Part shown: positions 8,355 to 16,605 of the stretch, piece by piece | Numbering within the stretch: position 1 is the stretch's first letter | Layout of the letters: each line of letters opens with the position of its first letter | Translations under genes and position numbers: made by a program | Notes under the pieces: generated by a model | The model's input: the letters and a program-made list of their open reading frames with translations, nothing else | Databases searched by the model: none | What the model was told of the DNA's origin: nothing | From: Desulfosporosinus sp. FKB | Lineage (GTDB): Bacteria; Bacillota; Desulfitobacteriia; Desulfitobacteriales; Desulfitobacteriaceae | Direction of reading: 5' to 3' | DNA: 64,000 nucleotides | NCBI RefSeq assembly: GCF_002196705.1 | Contig: NZ_NADJ01000035.1 | Coordinates: 270 to 64,269, forward strand

Positions 8355-8374
8355 TACTTTGGACTACATCTGTA
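8341..8374 (+). promoter_or_regulatory. Two BlaI/MecI-type operators
   Basis: Two dyads of the TACA-N2-TGTA class: TACAAGTGTA (8341-8350) and TACATCTGTA (8365-8374), 24 bases apart. They overlap the -10 region and transcription start. This is the arrangement expected for autorepression by the BlaI-like protein encoded immediately downstream. Confidence 0.75.
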
Positions 8375-8386
8375 GGAAGGAGCCTC

Positions 8387-8767
8387 ATGATGAAACATAC
8401 TGCATGTAAAATATCTGAAGCAGAATGGCAAGTAATGAAAGTACTCTGGGAAAAATCACCGTTAACCGCGACTCAAATTATCGGCTGCCTGAAACCGGAG
8501 ACCCAATGGAACCCGAAAACTATTCATACCCTGATTGCTCGATTAGTAAAAAAAGAAGCCCTGGCTGTAAATAAAGATAGGAATTTATTTCAATACTATC
8601 CCTTAGTATCGAAGGAAGAATGCATGCGCGAAGAAACGAAGTCCTTTCTTCACAAAGTCTACGACGGTTCAATCCATCTACTGGTTGCAAACTTCGTCAA
8701 AAATGAGAGCCTATCTCCTCAAGAAATTGATAGGCTTCGCAAACTGCTTGATGAAAAAATCAATTAA
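8387..8767 (+). CDS. BlaI/MecI/CopY-family repressor
   Basis: A 126-residue winged-helix repressor: ISEAEWQVMKVLWEKSPLTA at the N-terminus, the recognition-helix region TIHTLIARLVKKEAL, and a C-terminal dimerisation part. In BlaI/MecI systems the repressor is cleaved after the membrane metalloprotease BlaR1 senses a signal. It is the first gene of a two-gene operon, 17 bases before the protease gene, and two matching operators lie at its promoter. No beta-lactamase gene is nearby. Confidence 0.85.
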   Translation: MMKHTACKISEAEWQVMKVLWEKSPLTATQIIGCLKPETQWNPKTIHTLIARLVKKEALAVNKDRNLFQYYPLVSKEECMREETKSFLHKVYDGSIHLLVANFVKNESLSPQEIDRLRKLLDEKIN

Positions 8768-8784
8768 GAGATGGGAGTGAGAAC

Positions 8785-10461
8785 GTGCTTATAGCTGAAC
8801 TTTTTCGTTTACTTGTCACCTTGTCTCTAAGCGGCAGTATTATGGCTTTAGGTCTGTTGTTAATCAAGTTTTTATTCAGGCAAAAGCTAAATGCTAACGT
8901 CCATTATTTACTCTGGTTTGTTTTAGTTCTAAGGCTTATTGTACCTTTCTCACCTCAAAGCTCTCTAAGTATCTTAAATTATATTCCCCACTCCACATCA
9001 ACATCTGATTTAAGCCAAACATTTAGTCAAACGATTCACACACTCGCTCCGCCGCCGAAAGAGAACAGTTCCCCCCCTAAATCTTCATTAACAACTCCTT
9101 TGACAAGTAATAATAACCTCAATTCCACAGTTTCTTCGCCAGGCAAAACTGAAGTTGCCAATTCGCCCCTAGCTTATCTGTGGCTAACCGGTGCTGTCCT
9201 CATATTATTCTATATCTTTGTGATAAATCGATGGTTATTAGTCAAAATCAAAAAACTACCTGCCTGCGAGAATCAGGAGATCCTTAACATTCTTAAAGAA
9301 TGCAATACACGCCTCAATATAACATCGAAAATAACGGTTGTTTGCGATACTGGTTTTAAATCACCGGCACTTTTCGGCTGGAGAAACCCTAAAATTATTA
9401 TTTCTCAGCACATTATTGACAAATTATCTTCAGAAGAACTAAACTTTGTCTTTTTACATGAACTGAGTCATCTAAAAAGACGTGACCTTTTAGTCAATAC
9501 CTTTGTTACTCTGCTTCAAGTTGTTTACTGGTTTAACCCTCTGATTTGGTACGCACTGCATCAAATGAAACGGGATTGCGAAATTGCTTGTGATGCCACT
9601 GCTCTTGCCGCTATTAAACCAGAGGAACATAAAAAATATGCCCAAACAATTATCGAACTGATACAACTCATGTCTGAGCCCTTCTGGATTCCTGGTACGA
9701 TTGGATTTGTCAATAAATTCAACACAAGGAGGATTATCATGATTTCGTCATTTAGAAAAAGCAGTCTAAAATGGACCGCTGCCGCTCTGGCCATGACACT
9801 TATCGTAGGATGTTCAAGCCTGACCACTCCCTTAAAGCCAGCAGGAAACACTCAGAGTCAAGGCACTACCTCTGCAACGAACAATCAGCAAAATACCAGT
9901 ACTGAAACTCAAACTTCAACTCCGACTCCGAATACTTCAACACCACCTGCTTCTTCCCAAACCACTCCTTCTCTTAATGCCGATTTGTCAAGTAAGGCCC
10001 TATTGCTCAATATGATGCAGCTGGCTCGCCAAGGAAAAATCCTTAATAGTGATTTCCCTGTAAAAACCACGACCATTGAAGATATCGAGAAAGTATTGGG
10101 ACCCGCTGACTCAACTAATTATGTAGGTGCTGCTAAAGGACGCTACGCTACCTTCTCAAGTCATAAACTTGTTTTTGGCATTAACAAAGGTGAGCAAATT
10201 TTTGAGGCAAGATCCTTTGACAATCGATTATCAAGTCTATCTCTCAAAAGTGTCAAAGCAGTTTTAGGAACACCCGCCTATGATACAAACTACAATAGCC
10301 AAGAAATTATCGGCTATACAGCTAGTTCTGATTTCAAAATTGAAATGGTATTTCCGCAGCCGACGGCAAGCAACCCTAACCCCATAATGGATCACTATTC
10401 TGTTCTTTATCCACGAGGAACTGTAAACTATATGGCCGACGACCCCGGCAGGCAATGGTAA
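8785..10461 (+). CDS. M56 (BlaR1-like) metalloprotease fused to DUF4309
   Basis: A 558-residue membrane protein, partner of the BlaI-like repressor. Hydrophobic segments lie near 8-30, 41-55 and 130-150. The M56 zinc protease has HELSH at 225-229 and the third-ligand region RDCEIACD at 263-270. A further segment follows at about 329-343, then a Thr/Ser/Pro/Gln-rich linker (about 347-400) and a C-terminal DUF4309-type domain (about 405-550). In true BlaR1 the C-terminal sensor is a penicillin-binding domain; that is absent, so the inducer is probably not a beta-lactam (inference). The GTG start has GGGAGTGAG upstream. No frameshift is seen at the domain junction. Confidence 0.82.
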   Translation: MLIAELFRLLVTLSLSGSIMALGLLLIKFLFRQKLNANVHYLLWFVLVLRLIVPFSPQSSLSILNYIPHSTSTSDLSQTFSQTIHTLAPPPKENSSPPKSSLTTPLTSNNNLNSTVSSPGKTEVANSPLAYLWLTGAVLILFYIFVINRWLLVKIKKLPACENQEILNILKECNTRLNITSKITVVCDTGFKSPALFGWRNPKIIISQHIIDKLSSEELNFVFLHELSHLKRRDLLVNTFVTLLQVVYWFNPLIWYALHQMKRDCEIACDATALAAIKPEEHKKYAQTIIELIQLMSEPFWIPGTIGFVNKFNTRRIIMISSFRKSSLKWTAAALAMTLIVGCSSLTTPLKPAGNTQSQGTTSATNNQQNTSTETQTSTPTPNTSTPPASSQTTPSLNADLSSKALLLNMMQLARQGKILNSDFPVKTTTIEDIEKVLGPADSTNYVGAAKGRYATFSSHKLVFGINKGEQIFEARSFDNRLSSLSLKSVKAVLGTPAYDTNYNSQEIIGYTASSDFKIEMVFPQPTASNPNPIMDHYSVLYPRGTVNYMADDPGRQW

Positions 10462-10479
10462 TATAATATCGAAAATACT

Positions 10480-10537
10480 AAGAGGGGGCCAATGCAAAAC
10501 GAGCTGAATGGTTCGCAAGCATTGGCCTCTTATTTTT
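10480..10537. terminator. Bidirectional terminator
   Basis: The arms AAGAGG...GGCCAATGC and GCATTGGCCTCTT form a long stem followed by TATTTTTATT, between the convergent M56 protease and HxlR genes. Confidence 0.75.
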
Positions 10538-10892
10538 ATTCAATCTCTTTGCTTTCTTCCACCTGCTCAGATTCACTGGCGTAATTTAATCCCCATTTAC
10601 AGAGGGTATCAAGAATGGGCAGAAGACTTTTTCCTGCATCCGTAAGGGAATATTCAACTTTTGGAGGTATTTGAGTATAAATAAATCTCTTGACTAATCC
10701 ACAGTCTTCTAATTCTCTAAGCTGCTGCGTCAGCATCTTGGGTGTAATATTAGGTAATATTTTTCTCATTTCATTATATCTTAAGGTTTTATCGCCTAAA
10801 TGCCAAAGTATTAATGCTTTCCATTTTCCTCCAATAAGCGCTAGTGTCAATTCCATAGAACATTGATACTCATTATTCTTGAACTTAATCAT
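10536..10892 (-). CDS. HxlR-family transcriptional regulator
   Basis: A 118-residue HxlR winged-helix protein: Cys11, GGKWKALILWHLGDKTLRY, and PKMLTQQLRELEDCGLV. Single N-terminal Cys residues in this family can sense quinones or aldehydes (as in YodB/HypR); this is inference. It is divergent from a flavin reductase gene, the classic arrangement for such pairs. GGGGAG precedes the ATG. Confidence 0.85.
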   Translation of the reverse strand: MIKFKNNEYQCSMELTLALIGGKWKALILWHLGDKTLRYNEMRKILPNITPKMLTQQLRELEDCGLVKRFIYTQIPPKVEYSLTDAGKSLLPILDTLCKWGLNYASESEQVEESKEIE

Positions 10893-11010
10893 ATTTCAAA
10901 CTCCCCTTAGAAATTACTTCTGACCTAAGTTTGACTTCATTGAGCCTGTTTTTACATTAACAAAACCTATATACCAATTTAAGTATATAATCAGATACTA
11001 TAACACATAA

Positions 11011-11022
11011 AAGTACGTACTT
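11011..11022. promoter_or_regulatory. Candidate HxlR operator (perfect 12-bp palindrome)
   Basis: AAGTACGTACTT is a perfect palindrome in the divergent promoter region between the HxlR and flavin reductase genes. Short TAC/GTA dyads are typical targets of the family; direct evidence is lacking. Confidence 0.5.
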
Positions 11023-11094
11023 GTTAACCGAGTACATATTGTTTATTATTATACCAGTTTAGATTTTAAAAATATAGAATGGGAGCGTTAGATT

Positions 11095-11670
11095 ATGAAA
11101 GTTGTTGCATTTAATGGCAGCCCTCGAGTTAATGGCAATACTGCACAAAGCCTTAAAATGGTCTTGGCTGAATTAGAGAAAGAGGGAATCGAGACTGAAA
11201 TCGTTCAATTAGGGGGACGTAAGGTCTTTGGTTGTCTGGCCTGTGGCCAATGTGGAAATAATCAAGATAACCGCTGTGCCCGTAAGGACGATGAGATGAA
11301 TACATTTATCGAAAAAATAGAACAAGCAGATGGGGTAATTATTGGTTCACCCACCTACTTTAGTAATGTGAGTACAGAAGTAAAAGCTCTTATCGACCGC
11401 TGCGGATATGTCGCGAAAGCCAATGGAGGGGCATTGTTAAGAGGAAAAGTCGGAACTGCAGTGGTTTCCGTCCGCAGAGCAGGATCGACCTTTACATACT
11501 CTGCCATTAACTTCTTTTTCGGTATAGCTGAAATGATTATCTGTTCTTCCAGCTACTGGAATATGACGTTATCTCGTGATCCGGGGGATGTCCAAAAGGA
11601 CGAGGAAGGGATTCAGACTTTCCAAGTTCTTGGTCAGAATATGGCGAAGCTTTTAAAACAAGTTCGTTAA
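11095..11670 (+). CDS. NADPH-dependent FMN reductase / flavodoxin-fold protein
   Basis: A 191-residue flavodoxin-fold oxidoreductase. The FMN phosphate loop GSPRVNGNT is at 9-17, GSPTYFSNVS gives the second FMN-contacting loop, and a Cys-rich stretch (CLACGQCGNNQDNRC) is typical of the iron-sulphur-flavoprotein/NADPH-FMN reductase group. It may reduce quinones, nitro compounds or metals; the substrate is unknown. It lies divergent from an HxlR regulator, suggesting stress-induced expression. GGGAG precedes the ATG. Confidence 0.82.
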   Translation: MKVVAFNGSPRVNGNTAQSLKMVLAELEKEGIETEIVQLGGRKVFGCLACGQCGNNQDNRCARKDDEMNTFIEKIEQADGVIIGSPTYFSNVSTEVKALIDRCGYVAKANGGALLRGKVGTAVVSVRRAGSTFTYSAINFFFGIAEMIICSSSYWNMTLSRDPGDVQKDEEGIQTFQVLGQNMAKLLKQVR

Positions 11671-11689
11671 GAAACCTAGTACTCCCTAA

Positions 11690-11872
11690 GTGAACTCGTT
11701 CGGCTAAAGCGGAACACCGGGACTTCGCTGACGAAAGTGTCCTGTGGACGCTTTCGCCGAAAGCGCCTAGCCCATAACGAGCGCTAATCGCGCTGAAGGA
11801 TGGAATCTACCCCGAAGCATGATATGGGAATTATTCCCATTTTTAGAAGTGGAAGTCCTACGATTGGATAAG
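11690..11872 (+). repeat. Structured intergenic repeat, copy R5
   Basis: Near full-length copy. The 5' hairpin has diverged (GTTCGGCT/AGCGGAAC, one mismatch). The GAAAGTGTCC stem keeps pairing through a G-U wobble (GGACGCTTTC), and the tail CCTACGATTGGATAA is present. The stretch before CGAAGCA is shortened, which removes part of the long-range stem. It starts 19 bases after the flavin reductase stop. Confidence 0.87.
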
Positions 11873-11923
11873 GAGCTGTGTGAAAACTCAAGTCTAAAAA
11901 TCCGAAGTGAGTAGCAGATAGCT

Positions 11924-11975
11924 AAAGGCGTTCTCGCTTAACTAGTATGACAGTGGAGCGAGAACGCCTTTATTG
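11924..11975. terminator. Bidirectional terminator
   Basis: AAAGGCGTTCTCGCT (11924-11938) pairs perfectly with AGCGAGAACGCCTTT (11957-11971). It sits between the flavin reductase/R5 unit and the convergent PanE-like gene. Confidence 0.75.
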
Positions 11976-12030
11976 ATTGATTAGGCAAGCGAAAGTGGGA
12001 CTCAATGAGGTTGTCTTATATTGCAGATAT

Positions 12031-12978
12031 TTATCGATGATAATTAAAATGTTCTTTAGCCATTACCATAGAAACAATAACTTCATTAACTGGAACAGGT
12101 ATACCTGACTCTCGAGCGAGTTTTACCACGGCACCACTCAGGTATTCAATTTCTGTCCGGCGGCCACTTTGAATGTCTTGTAGCATTGAGGCATGATGAG
12201 CGGATGTCGGTGGTATCAAATTAGCATAGAAGTTTTCTAAGTAGCTTTGGGCATCAGGCCAAAAGGTTTCAATATGTCTAGCAGCCAAGACGTCAAAAAT
12301 TTCTCGAATAATCTTATTTATAAGATCCCGAGTAAAGGGTTCATCAGCCAATTGACCATAACTCACTTCAAAAATGGCACCAAGAGAGTTAAGGGCTGAG
12401 TTATAAATAATTTTCCCCCAAATATATTTCATAATTTCATGAGAGGCCTTAGTGGGGATACCCGCTTTGTTAAAAATTACTGCATACTCTTCTAATAGCT
12501 CGTAAGATATAAGATTTTTCGGTGACCCCAAAACTACATCATCAGCTATTACTGTAACCATAGATTCTCCCGCGGCAACCAGCTCTGCCCCAAAAATTAC
12601 TCGGCCCAAGAGAATTTTATCTTCAGAAATATAATTTGCTGCGGATTCAAAATTTCCATAACCGTTTTGGAGGAGAAACACATGAGTCTTTTCACCTACA
12701 AAACGAGAAATATCTTGAGCAATTTCTTCTGTAGAAAAAGATTTTACAGTAACAATAATCATGTCAAATTGATCACTAACGAGTTCTGAGATCTCGGAGA
12801 CAACACAATTAAGTTCTGCCCTATGTTCTCCCCAAATGCCTGTAACCATAACACCGTCACGTCTAATCCTATTTATAGCTGCAGGTCTTCCTACTCCTGT
12901 CACTTCGTGTCCTGCCAGACTTAAAAAACAAGAATAAACAGTTCCTAACGCACCCAAACCAATCACTAATACCTTCAC
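12031..12978 (-). CDS. Ketopantoate reductase (PanE/ApbA family)
   Basis: A 315-residue NADPH-dependent 2-dehydropantoate 2-reductase family member. The N-terminal Rossmann motif GLGALG is at 7-12; the C-terminal domain carries the conserved Lys-x3-N region (KYIWGKIIYNSALNSLGAI). The family includes true pantothenate-pathway enzymes and other 2-oxoacid reductases; no pan genes are adjacent, so the substrate is uncertain. The start is GTG with GGGGGGAAC upstream. Confidence 0.82.
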   Translation of the reverse strand: MKVLVIGLGALGTVYSCFLSLAGHEVTGVGRPAAINRIRRDGVMVTGIWGEHRAELNCVVSEISELVSDQFDMIIVTVKSFSTEEIAQDISRFVGEKTHVFLLQNGYGNFESAANYISEDKILLGRVIFGAELVAAGESMVTVIADDVVLGSPKNLISYELLEEYAVIFNKAGIPTKASHEIMKYIWGKIIYNSALNSLGAIFEVSYGQLADEPFTRDLINKIIREIFDVLAARHIETFWPDAQSYLENFYANLIPPTSAHHASMLQDIQSGRRTEIEYLSGAVVKLARESGIPVPVNEVIVSMVMAKEHFNYHR

Positions 12979-13107
12979 ACTTGTTCCCCCCTGAAAAACA
13001 ATTGTCCATATCGTTTCTCCTATAACGTATCATACTCTGTCTTATATGGAAAGCAATCGAGCAAAAAGCATGTAGAGGGGCGTAGTATGAGGGGGAGTGG
13101 AATAATT

Positions 13108-13143
13108 AAAAGGCTTGACCATATTGAAGGTCAAGCCTTTATT
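13108..13143 (-). terminator. Terminator of the hexahaem cytochrome gene
   Basis: AAAGGCTTGACC and GGTCAAGCCTTT form a 12-bp stem; on the minus strand it is followed by TTAATT, directly after the cytochrome stop. Confidence 0.75.
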
Positions 13144-13158
13144 ATCAGGGAAGGATTT

Positions 13159-14238
13159 TTACTTCGCCAGATCAGGTAATGCTTTCTTAATCATGTTAAG
13201 CACGGTAGGATCTGTGATTTCTACGTTCTTAGTCGTTGGATTGACTTTTGTAGCAGACTCGGGAACAGCAGTAAAGCTGTGGTCAGCAGTTATATGGCCG
13301 TGAGGGTCAGATTTGTTTTGCCACATAATCGTGTTAACGTCATAATTTTTACCCGCATGGCAAGTGGCGCAAATTTCATTTGGATTTGGATTCTTTAATA
13401 ATCCGCCCTTGGCGTCTGGAGCGTGTGGTATGTGACAAGTCAGACATCCGTTAATCATGCCGGTCGTGTTATGCTTACTGAAAGTATAGTCACGTGTACC
13501 ATAGTGGTTTGTTGTAATGATAGCCCCTGGGGTAGCTCCGGCTGTGGTATCCTTAGTCGGATCGCTCTGATGACACTTCAGGCAAGTTTGAGATGTTGGC
13601 AGCGGCATCGTTGCTTTCCTCTGATCATCTGATGTAGCAGCAATATGCGCACTACCGGGACCATGACATGATTCGCAGGTAATTGTTAAATCTGGTGAAC
13701 CGGCTTTCCCCATGCCGGGACTATGGCATTCGAGGCAACTGTAATCTTCAGCAGACCAGTTCTGAGTTCCTTTTACTAAACCTGCACTTTGGATCTTATA
13801 CGTTCCGTCCGGGTTTTTCGAAACACGTCCAACTCGATAGAACTGTTTAGCAAAACCAGCTGTTTTAGGAATTTCAGCAATTACGTAAGTATCCATTTGT
13901 ACTCCGATGGCTTTGCTTAAATCAATTGAGGTAGATTTTGCATCATTGGCTGCACCATCATAAACAGTAACTGTCCCATACGTTTTGTCGAATTTGTAGG
14001 CCGACAGTGGTTTAAAGGATTGATGATGGGGCGTCTTATCATAATTTGCCTTCTTATGACATGATTGACAAGTTTGTTCGCCCACATAGGTTAGATTGGT
14101 ACTCGCCGTTTGTGTTACATTGGGTGTCGAAGTTTGTGGTGTTGGCGCGGGTGCAGGTGTCTGGGTATTGCAGGCTGCTACGAGAGTGATAATGACTAAT
14201 GTCAAAATTGATAAAACAAAAATTCTAAGCCGACGCAC
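13159..14238 (-). CDS. Hexahaem c-type cytochrome lipoprotein
   Basis: A 359-residue exported lipoprotein with a signal peptide ending in the lipobox LVAAC (Cys23) and six CxxCH haem sites: CQSCH, CLECH, CESCH, CLKCH, CLTCH and CATCH. A Thr/Pro-rich linker follows the lipidated Cys. It should sit on the outer face of the membrane and carry electrons. No NrfA-type catalytic Lys motif (CxxCK) is seen, so a plain electron carrier or an undescribed reductase is more likely. The GTG start follows GGAGGT. It is divergent from a NapC/NrfH-like quinol dehydrogenase, its probable electron donor. Confidence 0.85.
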   Translation of the reverse strand: MRRLRIFVLSILTLVIITLVAACNTQTPAPAPTPQTSTPNVTQTASTNLTYVGEQTCQSCHKKANYDKTPHHQSFKPLSAYKFDKTYGTVTVYDGAANDAKSTSIDLSKAIGVQMDTYVIAEIPKTAGFAKQFYRVGRVSKNPDGTYKIQSAGLVKGTQNWSAEDYSCLECHSPGMGKAGSPDLTITCESCHGPGSAHIAATSDDQRKATMPLPTSQTCLKCHQSDPTKDTTAGATPGAIITTNHYGTRDYTFSKHNTTGMINGCLTCHIPHAPDAKGGLLKNPNPNEICATCHAGKNYDVNTIMWQNKSDPHGHITADHSFTAVPESATKVNPTTKNVEITDPTVLNMIKKALPDLAK

Positions 14239-14427
14239 TAAAAATTACCTCCTTCACTGGTTCCTTAAACATCCATAGTTTACCGAAAAAAGATTCTTTT
14301 ATACTCCACCGAAACGAATGTTTCCTTCAATTGCATTACATATTTTTCGAGAGTTTCTGCAACAATAAGACCGAATAATGAAGTAACAAAGGCAAACAAA
14401 AAGGTTTTCAAAAAGGGGATGATGACG

Positions 14428-14958
14428 ATGGCACCGAACGAAGGGCAACCAGCCAAAGCCAGCAAGGCCCAAAGAACTGTGCTTATTGGATTACTTGTAC
14501 TTGTAGTATTACTCGTTGGAGCATATGCAGGGATGCATTATACATCCCGTCCACAATTTTGTACTTCTTGCCATGAAATCGCCCCTCAAGTTGCTTCTTG
14601 GGAAAAGGGGCCTCACAAAACTGTAGAGTGCCTGAATTGTCATGCTGCACCAGGAAATATAGGCTACATAGTTCGTAAGGTGAGTAGTTACAAAGAACTG
14701 TATCTCCATTTTACTCATCAGGTTCCGTCTCAAATTCAATGGACCCCCCATATCGACGCTTGCTTATATTGTCATAGCGGAAAAGATAGCGCCTACCCAA
14801 ATGCAAAAAACATAACTCTAGCCCCTGGTTCTGCACCGAATGCCCCGCCAATCAGCCACCAGCCCATGATTTCGGGTAATGTTAACTGTATATCGTGTCA
14901 CGGAAATGTTGGTCATGGACCATCATCAGCCTCAACATCTTCTACTCCATCTCAGTAA
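14428..14958 (+). CDS. NapC/NrfH-type tetrahaem cytochrome c
   Basis: A 176-residue membrane-anchored cytochrome: one N-terminal transmembrane helix (about 18-38) and four CxxCH motifs (CTSCH, CLNCH, CLYCH, CISCH). NapC/NirT/NrfH proteins oxidise menaquinol and pass electrons to extracytoplasmic reductases. Here the divergent hexahaem lipoprotein is the obvious acceptor. The ATG at 14428 was preferred because AAAAGGGG lies 9 bases before it; two earlier in-frame ATGs at 14419 and 14422 are too close to that site. The C-terminal tail is Ser/Thr-rich. Confidence 0.85.
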   Translation: MAPNEGQPAKASKAQRTVLIGLLVLVVLLVGAYAGMHYTSRPQFCTSCHEIAPQVASWEKGPHKTVECLNCHAAPGNIGYIVRKVSSYKELYLHFTHQVPSQIQWTPHIDACLYCHSGKDSAYPNAKNITLAPGSAPNAPPISHQPMISGNVNCISCHGNVGHGPSSASTSSTPSQ

Positions 14959-14970
14959 CTGAAACTATTG

Positions 14971-15012
14971 AATCCCTCTGGTTCACTTTACCCAGGCCAG
15001 AGGGATTCTTAT
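14971..15012 (+). terminator. Terminator of the NapC/NrfH-like gene
   Basis: AATCCCTCTGG pairs with CCAGAGGGATT and is followed by CTTATTT. A second hairpin (AAAGCCTTCTT/AAGAAGGCTTT, 15054-15083) follows and may terminate either this gene or the convergent LysR gene. Confidence 0.75.
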
Positions 15013-15174
15013 TTAGAGAAACCATACTTAAATACCTAAAAAATTTCAAATATAAAAGCCTTCTTGTTTATTTAAGAAGGCTTTGTCCGTATCTCGTTAT
15101 TCTTTTATAAAAGAATCATTAGTGAAAGAGATCATTAGTGCTATGCAACTTATCTTTCTATTATTCAATCACTT

Positions 15175-16137
15175 TTACTTGGCATTAAGTCCTAATTTAT
15201 TATTGTCCTCTAACTCATTATAATCTTTACTTAATATTTCTGATAGTAATTCGCGATCATGAAGCAAATCAGTTAAGCGGCGTTCATCTTTTGTTTGGGT
15301 TGAATGAGCATTGGTCAAAATGCTTAGAGGACGATAAACTGGGGCATCCTGGATTTTCAAGGTCTTAAAAATTCTTTGATCATAATCTTTTCGAACGGTC
15401 AAGGACGAAATGATTGTAATACCTAATCCTGCGGCAACGACTTGTTTGATAGCCATAGTACTTCCTAACTCCATGGTGATATTTAACTGAGCAGGATCAA
15501 GCCCTCTCTCTTTAATTGCATTTTCCATGACTTTCCGTGTCCCAGAACCAACCTCTCTGGCAACCAACCGCTCATAGGGCAGTTCTGAGAGAGCAATACT
15601 TTTTCTTGTTGCCCAGGGGTGAAAATATGGTAAAACGACAACCAGTTCATCTTCCCAAAAGCTCTCCACGTTAAGATCCTTATGATGCGGAGCAGGCCCT
15701 TCAATTAAGCCAATATGAATTTTCTTTTCCAAAACATCTTGAGTTATAGAGCCGGTATTTGCAATTTTTACTTTAAAATCAACTCCAGGGTGAGTTCTAA
15801 ACAAAAAGGCTAAGATATTGGGAAGAATATATTCCCCAATAGTTAAAGTTGCACCGAGAGTAATGAGTCTTCTTTGGTCTTTAGCCAAAGCACAAATCTG
15901 TTCCCTGGCATTTGCTAAAATCCCTAAGACACTCCGTACATGTTTATAAAATATTTCACCTTCTTTGGTTAAGGTAACGCCTTTATTAGTTCGATCAAAA
16001 AAACGAGCCCCATAATGGTTTTCTAGATTTTGAATCTGCAAACTAATACTAGGCTGACTCATATGAAGGTTTTTAGAGGACAAAGTTATATTTTTTGTTT
16101 CGGCCACTTCTTTAAATACAAGAAAGTGTTGTTCCAT
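15175..16137 (-). CDS. LysR-family transcriptional regulator
   Basis: A 320-residue LysR regulator: N-terminal winged helix (about 1-60, with LHMSQPSISLQIQNLE) and a C-terminal substrate-binding domain beginning near residue 90. The subgroup resembles CysL/CbbR-like regulators (TLTIGEYILPNILAFL, EVGSGTRKVMENA). Target and effector are unknown. A hairpin AAAAGAGACA/TGTCTCTTTT at 16253-16292 lies upstream. The region from 16138 to 16392 holds no gene. Confidence 0.85.
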   Translation of the reverse strand: MEQHFLVFKEVAETKNITLSSKNLHMSQPSISLQIQNLENHYGARFFDRTNKGVTLTKEGEIFYKHVRSVLGILANAREQICALAKDQRRLITLGATLTIGEYILPNILAFLFRTHPGVDFKVKIANTGSITQDVLEKKIHIGLIEGPAPHHKDLNVESFWEDELVVVLPYFHPWATRKSIALSELPYERLVAREVGSGTRKVMENAIKERGLDPAQLNITMELGSTMAIKQVVAAGLGITIISSLTVRKDYDQRIFKTLKIQDAPVYRPLSILTNAHSTQTKDERRLTDLLHDRELLSEILSKDYNELEDNNKLGLNAK

Positions 16138-16252
16138 GGTGCAGTATCTCCCTTCATGATCCCTGAGTTCATTATATCAATTCATTTCGCTGAACTTCTT
16201 ATTTTTCCTTCCCTCAATCCCGAAATATTAGGAGGAATTATCTTTAAACGTA

Positions 16253-16294
16253 AAAAGAGACAATCAAAACCTTGGTTTAGACTGTCTCTTTTGA
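16253..16294. terminator. Terminator-like hairpin
   Basis: AAAAGAGACA (16253-16262) and TGTCTCTTTT (16283-16292) pair perfectly, with A- and T-runs making it bidirectional. No gene ends just before it on the plus strand, so its client is unclear. Confidence 0.45.
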
Positions 16295-16392
16295 GATTCT
16301 TCAGCAAATAAATGGCGAAGACTTTCATTTTATTTGTAAAACTTGACGTTATGAATTATATCTGATCTTTCTAAAGTACCTTAGCTCCTATA

Positions 16393-16574
16393 GTGAACTC
16401 GTTCAGATAAAGCTGAATATCGGGGCTTCAGATACAATAATGTCCAGTGGACATTATTGCCGAGCCGCCTTTCCCAATAGGAATACTTAGCGGCGAAGGA
16501 GGACTCTACCCCACCTGAAGTTAACGAAGGACTCACCCCCACTTATAGAAGTGGGGGTCTTAAAAACTGGATAA
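16393..16574 (+). repeat. Structured intergenic repeat, divergent copy R6
   Basis: The most diverged full copy, and the best evidence for a conserved fold. The central hairpin is CAATAATGTCC (16435-16445) with GGACATTATTG (16449-16459), 11 perfect pairs despite several changes from the common GAAAGTGTCC form. The long-range stem is CTTCAG (16426-16431) with CTGAAG (16515-16520). The third hairpin is GCCGC (16464-16468) with GCGGC (16490-16494) in place of AGCGC/GCGCT. The tail reads AACTGGATAAA. Confidence 0.88.
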
Positions 16575-16605
16575 AGCTTCAATCACAAATAATTTTCAAA
16601 TTATA

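Noticed and set aside
13159-14238. NrfA nitrite reductase
   Set aside because: Six plain CxxCH sites and no CxxCK catalytic haem site; it is also a lipoprotein and shorter than NrfA.
16030-16311. Possible small plus-strand gene opposite the LysR start
   Set aside because: No ribosome site before the candidate ATGs, and it overlaps the start of a firm gene on the other strand.
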